Assembly (NCBI GenBank): GCA_018826405.1
Contig: JAHJZL010000056.1
Span: 1 to 5,010, forward strand
Source of the DNA: Patescibacteria group bacterium
GTDB taxonomy: Bacteria; Patescibacteriota; Minisyncoccia; Phycocordibacterales; Phycocordibacteraceae
Direction: 5' to 3'
DNA: 5,010 bases
Shown piece after piece: positions 1 through 4,619 of this stretch (positions are counted from its first letter, which is position 1; each line of letters opens with the position of its first letter). The notes beneath the pieces were generated by a model. The model was given only the letters and a program-made list of their open reading frames with translations, did not search any database and had not been told where the DNA came from. The position numbers were made by a program, and so were the translations under genes.

Positions 1-264
1 AACAGGGAACTGCGCGAGATGATGAACGCAGTGCGTAAAGTATTGCAGGACACTCCTCCAGAACTCGCCTCAGACATTATTGATAACGGCATTATCCTAA
101 CGGGAGGAACCTCTCAGCTCCGCAATCTTCCTGAACTTGTGTATCGCCGTACTGGCGTTGAAGCGAAACTCGCACAAGATGCCTATTATTGTGTTGCGCG
201 CGGAACAGGAGTAGCACTTAAGCATTTGGATACGTATAAGAAGAGTATTATTTCGAAGAAGTAA
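1..264 (+). CDS. mreB: Rod shape-determining protein MreB, C-terminal part (5' end outside window)
   Basis: Only the last 87 residues are in the window; the gene runs in from the left edge and ends at tandem stop codons (262-264 and 265-267). MreB is a bacterial actin that polymerises on ATP under the inner membrane and positions cell-wall synthesis. The visible part carries the family's C-terminal signature: NRELRE at the window start, then TPPELASDI, the phosphate-binding loop sequence GIILTGGTSQLRNL, and the closing CVARGTGVAL. These correspond to the TPPELAADI, GIVLTGGGALLRGL and CVARGGGKAL stretches of proteobacterial MreB. The gene is convergent with the GC-rich gene to its right and shares a terminator with it. 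Composition matches the + strand operon further right, so it marks the resident genome. The identification is firm; the start, promoter and any downstream mreC/mreD cannot be judged, and neither mreC nor mreD follows. Confidence 0.95.
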   Translation, partial: NRELREMMNAVRKVLQDTPPELASDIIDNGIILTGGTSQLRNLPELVYRRTGVEAKLAQDAYYCVARGTGVALKHLDTYKKSIISKK

Positions 265-266
265 TA

Positions 267-302
267 AAAAGGCCCCGTCGCACGAAGCGAAGGGGTCCTT
301 TT
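267..302. terminator. Bidirectional intrinsic terminator between mreB and the beta-barrel gene
   Basis: An AAAAGGCCCC arm (267-276) pairs with GGGGTCCTTTT (292-302) with one bulged T. An inner TCGC/GCGA stem closes on a five-base loop. The + strand reads into TTTTCTTTC and the - strand into TTTTTATTA, so the hairpin can end transcription from both directions. It lies 3 bases after the mreB stop and 28 bases after the stop of the convergent gene. It is one of three terminators here sharing an AAAGGCCC core. Confidence 0.85.
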
Positions 303-329
303 CTTTCATTACTGCACCGTGTCGTTGGC

Positions 330-1037
330 TTAGAAAACGCGACTAGCGCCGACACCGAAGACCGTTTGAGTGGCCTCCGTGAACTTCGCGCTGAACGAGA
401 GGTTCCAGCTGCCCATATCTCGGGTTGCCGTAACGTCGCCGCGGAAGACGCCCGTACTGTGAGTAAGGTCGGAGGTGCGCGAGGCATCTCCGCGGACAGA
501 CCAGCTCTGATCCAGCGGGATGTTGAAGCGAACGCCCGCACGAACCAGAGTGGTGTCCTCGATGGTCTCCACGCCGAGCCACTGCATCGGGCGCACATAC
601 GGCGTAACCGTAGCGCTCCCGAATTGAATGGGTCGACCGAAGTCCACATAGACCTGACCGAAGTCGTCGTCCACGTTCCCGAAATCGGTGGCGATGTAGT
701 ACGCCGCCGAAACCTGGACTTTAACGACGCCGATGGGGGTGTCGTTGATTTCCGTGTCGTAGTTGATCGTCAGGTCCAGCTCGTCGCCGTAGCTGCGATT
801 TCCGTAGGGGCCGTCGGTGGACAGCTCCGTTGAAGTCCACAGGTCATAGGTGAATTTGCCGCAGACCTTGCTGATGCCGGCTTGTAGAACCGGCTTGTCG
901 GTCGCGACCACGCCGATGTCCTGGTAGACGTAGGCGTTCTGGACGGTGCCGTAGACGACGGTGTCGCAGTCGGCGTGGGCCGGAAAGGCGATCAGGGCAG
1001 TAATGGAAGCAGAAAGGGCAAGTGCGATGGGACGCAT
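330..1037 (-). CDS. Exported beta-barrel-like (porin-like) protein, GC-rich, probably acquired
   Basis: Encodes 235 residues. Residues 1-22 form a clear Sec signal peptide: MRP, a hydrophobic core, then AHA before D23, fitting signal peptidase I. The mature part alternates polar and hydrophobic residues in short strands separated by Gly/Asp/Asn-rich turns, has no further membrane helix, and ends in Phe235 after VFGVGASRVF. A terminal Phe is the classic signal for BAM-dependent outer-membrane beta-barrels. Cys24 and Cys59 could form a disulfide. General layout resembles small proteobacterial putative porins, but I cannot assign a family. GC is about 61% against 45-50% in the neighbours. The ATG at 1037 is chosen over an in-frame TTG at 1052 because GGAGA (1044-1048) lies 6 bases before it and MRP starts the signal peptide directly. 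It has its own promoter and terminator. Function, perhaps a pore or surface protein, is inferred; a soluble beta-rich exported protein is the alternative. Confidence 0.75.
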   Translation of the reverse strand: MRPIALALSASITALIAFPAHADCDTVVYGTVQNAYVYQDIGVVATDKPVLQAGISKVCGKFTYDLWTSTELSTDGPYGNRSYGDELDLTINYDTEINDTPIGVVKVQVSAAYYIATDFGNVDDDFGQVYVDFGRPIQFGSATVTPYVRPMQWLGVETIEDTTLVRAGVRFNIPLDQSWSVRGDASRTSDLTHSTGVFRGDVTATRDMGSWNLSFSAKFTEATQTVFGVGASRVF

Positions 1038-1043
1038 CTCGGA

Positions 1044-1048
1044 TCTCC
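1044..1048 (-). promoter_or_regulatory. Ribosome binding site that fixes the start of the beta-barrel gene
   Basis: GGAGA on the - strand lies 6 bases upstream of the ATG at 1037. It falls inside the reading frame if the upstream TTG at 1052 is used, which argues for the ATG. Confidence 0.75.
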
Positions 1049-1086
1049 ACAAGAGAGGGTTAGCGGCTCACATACCGCACTACTGG

Positions 1087-1099
1087 CACCATTATGGTG
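1087..1099. repeat. Inverted repeat over the -10 box (operator candidate)
   Basis: CACCAT and ATGGTG are perfect 6-base inverted arms around a single central T, and the repeat contains the whole -10 box of the beta-barrel promoter. A dimeric repressor bound here would block RNA polymerase. The operator role is inferred; a 6-base palindrome in AT-rich DNA can occur by chance. Confidence 0.4.
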
Positions 1100-1119
1100 T
1101 ATATATAATGCTTTGTCAA
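1091..1119 (-). promoter_or_regulatory. Sigma-70-type promoter for the beta-barrel gene
   Basis: On the - strand the -35 box is a perfect TTGACA (1114-1119), followed by a 17-base spacer and the -10 box CATAAT (1091-1096, five of six consensus bases). Transcription would start near 1084, giving an untranslated leader of about 47 bases before the ATG at 1037. An inverted repeat overlaps the -10 box. Confidence 0.85.
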
Positions 1120-1140
1120 GTCAGTCCTCACACTACATAT

Positions 1141-1177
1141 AAAAATTAAAAGGCCCCACACATCGCTGCGGGGGCCT
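1141..1177 (-). terminator. Intrinsic terminator of the four-cysteine protein gene
   Basis: On the - strand AGGCCCC (1171-1177) pairs with GGGGCCT (1151-1157). An inner CGCA/TGTG stem, with one G-T pair and one bulged T, closes on a GCGA tetraloop of GNRA type. It is followed by TTTAATTTTT (1150-1141). It begins 23 bases after the TGA stop at 1200-1202, and only about 20 bases separate its T-rich tail from the next -35 box. Confidence 0.88.
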
Positions 1178-1199
1178 CTCATTGTTTTTCGGGTTTCGG

Positions 1200-1631
1200 T
1201 CAGTTGGTCGCGACGCTGTAGTAGGCGGCGACTTGGCTGGGTTCCAGGACGGTGAAGCCCTGGGGAACCAGTTCCTCGCGCAGACAGGTCAGATAGATCT
1301 GGCTGCGATAGGAATAGACCTGATGCACGCGTTCCGCGCACATACGCTCGGCGAGCAGAATGCGCTCGTCGCTCGCGAACGGCTGCTGTTGGCAGCCAGC
1401 GACGCCATGCTCGTAGGCGCAGGTCACGTTGTCCATGGCCCGCTGCCGTTCGGCGATGCGTTGCTCGGCCAGGCTGGTCCGGACGAACCGAACCGGCGGC
1501 GGAGAAAACTCCTGGCCGGTCGGCTCGTGCACGAACTGGATGTTCGCCGGCGAACGATCTTGGGCGCAGGCGACGCTGGCGACGCCGATGACGGAACCGA
1601 AAACAAGAATGGAAAGGACACTGGTGCGCAT
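1200..1631 (-). CDS. Small exported four-cysteine protein of unknown function, GC-rich, probably acquired
   Basis: Encodes 143 residues that I do not recognise. Residues 1-23 look like a Sec signal peptide: MRTSVLS, a hydrophobic stretch, then ACA before Q24. SVAC at 19-22 is too weak a lipobox to call a lipoprotein, though it is not excluded. The mature chain has exactly four cysteines (71, 80, 98, 116), an even number fitting two disulfides in an oxidising compartment, and an EQRIAERQRAMDN stretch likely to be helical. No membrane segment, enzyme motif or repeat is evident. GC is about 64%; codons are dominated by CTG, GCC, GTC, CGC/CGG and ATC, whereas neighbours favour GCA, CTT/CTC, GTA/GTT and GGA. 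The first dozen codons are less GC-rich, as often seen near start sites. The ATG at 1631 is supported by AGGGAG 7 bases upstream. The gene has its own consensus promoter and terminator, so it is probably monocistronic. Confidence 0.75.
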   Translation of the reverse strand: MRTSVLSILVFGSVIGVASVACAQDRSPANIQFVHEPTGQEFSPPPVRFVRTSLAEQRIAERQRAMDNVTCAYEHGVAGCQQQPFASDERILLAERMCAERVHQVYSYRSQIYLTCLREELVPQGFTVLEPSQVAAYYSVATN

Positions 1632-1638
1632 TGGAATT

Positions 1639-1644
1639 CTCCCT
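1639..1644 (-). promoter_or_regulatory. Ribosome binding site of the four-cysteine protein gene
   Basis: AGGGAG on the - strand lies 7 bases before the ATG at 1631, a good match to the anti-Shine-Dalgarno sequence at normal spacing. It supports this start, and the signal peptide begins directly after it. Confidence 0.75.
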
Positions 1645-1657
1645 GAAGGCGCGGACG

Positions 1658-1684
1658 ATACCTATATTATACCTAACATAGGTA
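1658..1684. repeat. Direct and inverted repeats around the -10 box (operator candidate)
   Basis: On the + strand ATACCTA occurs at 1658-1664 and again at 1669-1675, exactly 11 bases apart, close to one helical turn. TACCTAT (1659-1665) is also a perfect inverted match of ATAGGTA (1678-1684), with the -10 box between the arms. ACCTA (1671-1675) additionally pairs with TAGGT (1679-1683) across three bases. Three related half-sites packed over a promoter suggest a repressor site; this role is inferred. Confidence 0.5.
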
Positions 1685-1694
1685 CTAATGTCAA
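1666..1694 (-). promoter_or_regulatory. Perfect-consensus sigma-70-type promoter for the four-cysteine protein gene
   Basis: The - strand carries TTGACA (1689-1694), a 17-base spacer and TATAAT (1666-1671): both hexamers and the spacing match the consensus exactly. Transcription would start near 1659, leaving a leader of roughly 28 bases. The -35 box directly abuts the hairpin of the preceding terminator at 1695. Repeats surround the -10 box. Such a promoter should be strong unless repressed. Confidence 0.9.
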
Positions 1695-1731
1695 AATACT
1701 AAAGGCCCGCACGCAGCGGGCCTTTAGTATT
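1695..1731 (-). terminator. Terminator of the lipocalin-like gene: perfect 16-base inverted repeat
   Basis: The arms 1695-1710 and 1716-1731 are perfectly complementary over 16 bases around the five-base loop ACGCA, with a GC-rich centre (GGCCCGC/GCGGGCC). On the - strand the hairpin's descending arm is T-rich (TTTAGTATT) and runs on into TTGACA. It lies 12 bases after the stop of the lipocalin-like gene. The T tract is interrupted by AG, so termination efficiency is less certain than the hairpin itself. Confidence 0.85.
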
Positions 1732-1743
1732 AAAGCAGTCCCT

Positions 1744-2208
1744 TTAATTAACCCTCGTAAACTCAAGCACTCCGTTTCCAGAGAGGTAAATCATACTAAG
1801 ATCATTCTCAGAAAGATTAGTTATGGCGAAATAGAGTGCCTCTTCAGGGAACTCAATTTTAAGTACGCGTGCGTCTTTAACTACAGGCAGTCCCGCAGGC
1901 TCCTGACTTAGGTCTGTTACCAAGCTCCACTCTCCCGTTACGCTTGCCTCTGCAATACCTTCATAGCTATCAGTTACTGTTCCATCACTGCTGAAGCTCC
2001 GAACAAACTTCTCGTCTTCAGTGCTTCTCCATGTCCCAACTAACTGTGCCTGTGTCTCGCTCTCAGAGAGGGCAACACCGTTAACGCTGTCCTCAGGATT
2101 TACTTCTGTAGGCGCAAGTGCTGCAGGAGTCATCATGGCCCAGTACCACCAGCCAACTACAATAAGTGCGATTACGACTACTATTCCAGTTACAACTTTA
2201 GTATTCAT
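1744..2208 (-). CDS. Membrane-anchored lipocalin-like protein
   Basis: Encodes 154 residues. A single hydrophobic segment at about residues 7-25 (GIVVVIALIVVGWWYWA) follows a short positively charged start, with no signal peptidase site or lipobox, so it looks like an uncleaved anchor with the rest outside the membrane. Residues 30-55 are a Pro/Glu/Ser-rich linker. From 56 onward the LVGTWRSTEDEKFVRSF pattern, then DGTVTDSYEG, a second GEWSLV and later strands ending in LEFTRV resemble small lipocalin-like beta domains that open with a GTW motif. Ligand and function are unknown. Composition is like the resident genes. It is divergent from the operon to its right, across 57 bases. The start is the only plausible one, but the strong GGAGG (2225-2229) lies 16 bases upstream, unusually far. 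The reading frame is intact. Confidence 0.75.
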   Translation of the reverse strand: MNTKVVTGIVVVIALIVVGWWYWAMMTPAALAPTEVNPEDSVNGVALSESETQAQLVGTWRSTEDEKFVRSFSSDGTVTDSYEGIAEASVTGEWSLVTDLSQEPAGLPVVKDARVLKIEFPEEALYFAITNLSENDLSMIYLSGNGVLEFTRVN

Positions 2209-2265
2209 AGATATGAGTGAGTTACCTCCTATACAGATAGTCTAGCACCAGGGTATCCTAAGGGA
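2209..2265. promoter_or_regulatory. Divergent intergenic region between the lipocalin-like gene and the + strand operon
   Basis: These 57 bases must hold the leader, and probably part of the promoter, of the leftward gene, and could start the rightward operon. The clear element is AGGAGG read on the - strand (2225-2230), 16 bases from the leftward ATG. On the + strand TATCCT (2254-2259) could be a -10 box, but it would put the start of transcription at or near the ATG at 2266 and has no convincing -35 box. I cannot place either promoter with confidence. Confidence 0.35.
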
Positions 2266-2955
2266 ATGACGCACCATGCATATGTCTATGCAGGCCCAAA
2301 AGAGGAGGGAATACAAGGCGCACTTGCCTTTGTTGAAGCAGAACTCGGGCTTTCTCCGCAGAACAATCCCGATGTAACCGTATTTGAGTACGGGCACCTC
2401 TCTGTTGACGATGCACGCAGAATCACTACCTTCGTAGCCCAAGCTCCTGTTACGGGAGACAAGAAGGCAGTTATTATCTCGGCCGGCAGACTTTTCCATG
2501 AAGCACAGAATGCTCTCCTAAAAGTATTTGAGGAGCCTTCAGAAGGAACGACACTTATATTAGTTATTCCTGCAGAAGGAATGCTGTTGCCTACACTTCG
2601 TTCCAGACTCATATCCTTGGCGTCTGAGAAAATAAACGGAACAGATAGCGCACCAGAGTTCCTGCAGCTACCCAAGGCAGAACGAGCGAAGTTTGTTGAG
2701 AAGCTTTTGGTACGCACAAAGGCAGACAAGGATGCAGACAAACAAGCGGCAAGACTTGAAGTTCTTGCACTTGTGGAGGGCATAACTCGCGCAGTATATG
2801 CAGCAAGGGCAGACAAGACAGGAAATACAGAAGAACTTGATTTGCTTTTAGACGAGCTTTCTAGATTCCTGCCCATACTGCATGAGCGCTCTGCACCCCT
2901 TAAACTTATCTTCGAACACCTCCTCTTGGTTTTGCCTGAGAAACTAGGGAAGTGA
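2266..2955 (+). CDS. DNA polymerase III delta'-like clamp-loader protein, short, without ATP-binding motifs
   Basis: Encodes 229 residues, against roughly 330 for E. coli HolB. The diagnostic stretch is HEAQNALLKVFEEP (78-91) followed by TTLILV, matching the AQNALLKTLEEP hallmark of delta' and DnaX, then LPTLRSRLISL (108-118), which corresponds to the SRC motif with Ser113 and Arg114 kept but Cys replaced by Leu. Delta' is the stator of the clamp loader that places the beta sliding clamp on DNA; its arginine acts on ATP bound by a neighbouring subunit. There is no Walker A loop, no acidic Walker B (IISAGRL stands there) and no zinc-binding cysteines, so it cannot bind ATP in the usual way. 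The C-terminal part is helical and divergent. It opens the + strand operon, 15 bases before frr. The only Shine-Dalgarno-like bases (AAGGGA) touch the ATG. A holB-type role is likely; exact subunit assignment is less sure. Confidence 0.82.
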   Translation: MTHHAYVYAGPKEEGIQGALAFVEAELGLSPQNNPDVTVFEYGHLSVDDARRITTFVAQAPVTGDKKAVIISAGRLFHEAQNALLKVFEEPSEGTTLILVIPAEGMLLPTLRSRLISLASEKINGTDSAPEFLQLPKAERAKFVEKLLVRTKADKDADKQAARLEVLALVEGITRAVYAARADKTGNTEELDLLLDELSRFLPILHERSAPLKLIFEHLLLVLPEKLGK

Positions 2956-2970
2956 TACACTACAGAACAT

Positions 2971-3525
2971 ATGGCATCATTTGATTTTTCTAAGCTCGAC
3001 GCGAGCATTAAGGAGACTGAGGAATGGCTCGTGCGCGAGCTTTCAAGTGTGCGCACAGGACGCGCAACTCCTTCAATCCTAGACACCGTTAAGCCTGAAG
3101 TATACGGCTCTCGCCAGGCAGTACACCAAGTTGCATCTGTAACTATTGAGGATTCTCGTTCTCTTCGCATTGTTCCGTGGGACAAGAGTCTTACTAAGAA
3201 CATTGAGAAAGCTATTACGGATGCTGACTTAGGTGTTGGTCTTGCGACAGACGACCAGGGTCTTCGCGTTACCTTCCCAGAACTTACGAGCGAGCGCCGC
3301 ACTATGCTCCTTAAAGTTGCAGGAGAAAAGGTTGAGCAGGCACGCATAACACTGCGCGGGCACCGCACAGATGCAATCAAGGCAATTGAGGCCGCTGAGA
3401 AAGAAGGGGGAATGGGCAAGGATGACGTAACTCGATTTAAGGAAGAGGTGCAGAAGAAGATTGATAAGGCTAACGAAGCGCTAGACGCTCTCGGAAAGCG
3501 CAAGGAAGCTGAAGTCTCTCAATAA
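2971..3525 (+). CDS. frr: Ribosome recycling factor
   Basis: Encodes 184 residues, the normal family length of about 185. The protein splits post-termination ribosomes together with EF-G so they can be reused. Family stretches in order: VRTGRATPSILD (27-38), the hinge and domain II strands with SLRIVPWD (64-71), TDDQGLRVTFPELTSERR (93-110), and the C-terminal helix DDVTRFKEEVQKKIDKANEALD. Arg129 and Arg132, in the helix equivalent to the RNVRRD segment of E. coli RRF, are conserved; RGHRTD stands there. The long helices (about 1-30 and 107-184) form the expected three-helix bundle. It starts 15 bases after the delta'-like gene, with no recognisable Shine-Dalgarno, and its stop overlaps the rseP start as TAATG, indicating coupled translation. 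In most bacteria frr follows pyrH; here a clamp-loader gene takes that place. Confidence 0.96.
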   Translation: MASFDFSKLDASIKETEEWLVRELSSVRTGRATPSILDTVKPEVYGSRQAVHQVASVTIEDSRSLRIVPWDKSLTKNIEKAITDADLGVGLATDDQGLRVTFPELTSERRTMLLKVAGEKVEQARITLRGHRTDAIKAIEAAEKEGGMGKDDVTRFKEEVQKKIDKANEALDALGKRKEAEVSQ

Positions 3526-4616
3526 TGACTATCGTTATATTCGTACTCGTTCTCGTAGCGCTCATCGTCGTGCATGAGTTTGGACACTTTGTGGTGGCCA
3601 AGCTTTCTAAAATGCGTGTGGATGAGTTTGGTATTGGGTACCCGCCAAAAGCGTATGGAAAGAAGATAGGAGAGACAGAGTACACACTTAACTGGCTTCC
3701 GTTTGGAGGATTCGTAAAGATATTCGGCGAAGATCCTGAGCCGGGCGCTGCGCGTGATCCTCGCGCATTCTCTTCTCGTCCGCGCATCCTGCAAGCAGCA
3801 GTACTTGTTGCGGGTATTGGAATGAATCTTCTCTTTGCCTATCTCTTGATTACGGCAACGCTCACCATGGGCACAACAAGAGCACTCTCTGTTGAGGAAG
3901 CGAAGTCAGCACCAGACGCTCAACTTGCCGTTGCAAGTGTCTTAGCTGATTCGCCTGCAGCAAGAGCGGGGCTTGCTCAGGGAGACATTATTATCTCTGC
4001 AGAATCCGAAGGAGTTCTATATGAGGGGACAGATCCTGAAACGTTTACACAACTCATAACAGAGCACGAGGGACCAATTACACTTTCTGTTACACGAGCA
4101 GACGAAGTAAAGGAAATACTCGTAACTGCTGAATCTGGAGTTATTGCAGCAGAGCCAGAACGCAAGGCGCTTGGTGTGGGGCTTGCCACTATTGGCACCG
4201 TCTCTGTAGCGCTTTGGGAAGCACCTATCCAAGGAGCGATCCTTACCTGGGAGCTTACTAAACAGACAGCGGTTGCACTCTTCCACTTCTTTGCAGCGCT
4301 CTTCACATTTAATGCAGACCTCTCACAAGTATCAGGGCCTGTTGGAATTGCGGGTGCTGTAGGAAATGCATCATCGAATGGATTAGCATCATTGCTTGCC
4401 ATAACGGCGCTCATATCAATAAACCTGGCACTCATTAACTTGCTTCCCGTACCTGCGCTTGATGGTGGGAGACTTCTCTTTGTCATTATCGAAGCCATAA
4501 CAAGGCGGCCGATACACCCGCTCGTTGCAAATACCTTCAATACTGTTGGATTCGCGCTTCTCATTCTCCTCATGCTCGTTGTAACGGCAAACGATATCTT
4601 CAGGATTGTTAGTTAG
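3525..4616 (+). CDS. rseP: Site-2 intramembrane zinc metalloprotease, RseP family (M50)
   Basis: Encodes 363 residues. Site-2 proteases cut membrane-embedded proteins, in characterised cases anti-sigma factors or leftover signal peptides. The first membrane segment contains the zinc-binding HEFGH motif (His17, Glu18, His21). PFGGFVKIFGEDP (59-71) is the membrane-associated loop typical of the family. A second segment spans about 91-112. A single PDZ domain occupies about 120-205, with SPAARAGLAQGD (143-154) as its signature; E. coli RseP has two PDZ domains, many other bacteria one. GPVGI (271-275) follows, then the third zinc ligand in NLLPVPALDGG (Asp313), and a last membrane helix near 338-356. 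All catalytic residues are present. The ATG overlaps the frr stop by one base. The substrate is unknown; no rseA-like anti-sigma gene is visible. The uppS, cdsA and dxr genes usually placed between frr and rseP are absent. Confidence 0.95.
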   Translation: MTIVIFVLVLVALIVVHEFGHFVVAKLSKMRVDEFGIGYPPKAYGKKIGETEYTLNWLPFGGFVKIFGEDPEPGAARDPRAFSSRPRILQAAVLVAGIGMNLLFAYLLITATLTMGTTRALSVEEAKSAPDAQLAVASVLADSPAARAGLAQGDIIISAESEGVLYEGTDPETFTQLITEHEGPITLSVTRADEVKEILVTAESGVIAAEPERKALGVGLATIGTVSVALWEAPIQGAILTWELTKQTAVALFHFFAALFTFNADLSQVSGPVGIAGAVGNASSNGLASLLAITALISINLALINLLPVPALDGGRLLFVIIEAITRRPIHPLVANTFNTVGFALLILLMLVVTANDIFRIVS

Positions 4617-4619
4617 CGT

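Noticed and set aside
366..833. 155-codon open frame on the + strand across the beta-barrel gene
   Set aside because: GC-rich DNA has few stop codons by chance. The opposite strand has the signal peptide, ribosome site, promoter and terminator, and this frame has none.
1038..1052. TTG start five codons upstream of the beta-barrel gene's ATG
   Set aside because: It would bury the good GGAGA ribosome site inside the coding region and put extra residues before a complete signal peptide.
1068..1073. ATG directly followed by TGA in the leader of the beta-barrel gene, in the loop of a small GCGG/CCGC hairpin
   Set aside because: A start-stop element could regulate translation, but it has no ribosome site and two adjacent codons are easily due to chance.
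1563..1631. Lipoprotein signal in the four-cysteine protein (SVAC)
   Set aside because: Position -3 is Ser rather than Leu/Val/Ile, and ACA before Gln24 makes an ordinary signal peptidase I site.
1182..1646. 154-codon open frame on the + strand across the four-cysteine protein gene
   Set aside because: Antisense shadow of a GC-rich gene; there is no ribosome site, and its start lies at the edge of the terminator region.
1695..1731. Integron attC-like recombination site
   Set aside because: The perfect 16-base hairpin lacks the GTTRRRY/RYYYAAC cores and sits where a terminator is expected; no integrase is present.
1744..1751. TTAATTAA palindrome
   Set aside because: It is the end of the lipocalin-like coding sequence (AAT then TAA) and needs no other explanation.
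2286..3503. 405-codon open frame on the - strand
   Set aside because: It is fully antisense to the delta'-like gene and frr, both of which have clear family motifs. Its translation is low-complexity Ser/Arg/Ala-rich with no recognisable domain.
3977..4573. 198-codon open frame on the - strand
   Set aside because: Antisense to the RseP catalytic and PDZ regions, with no promoter, ribosome site or recognisable domain.
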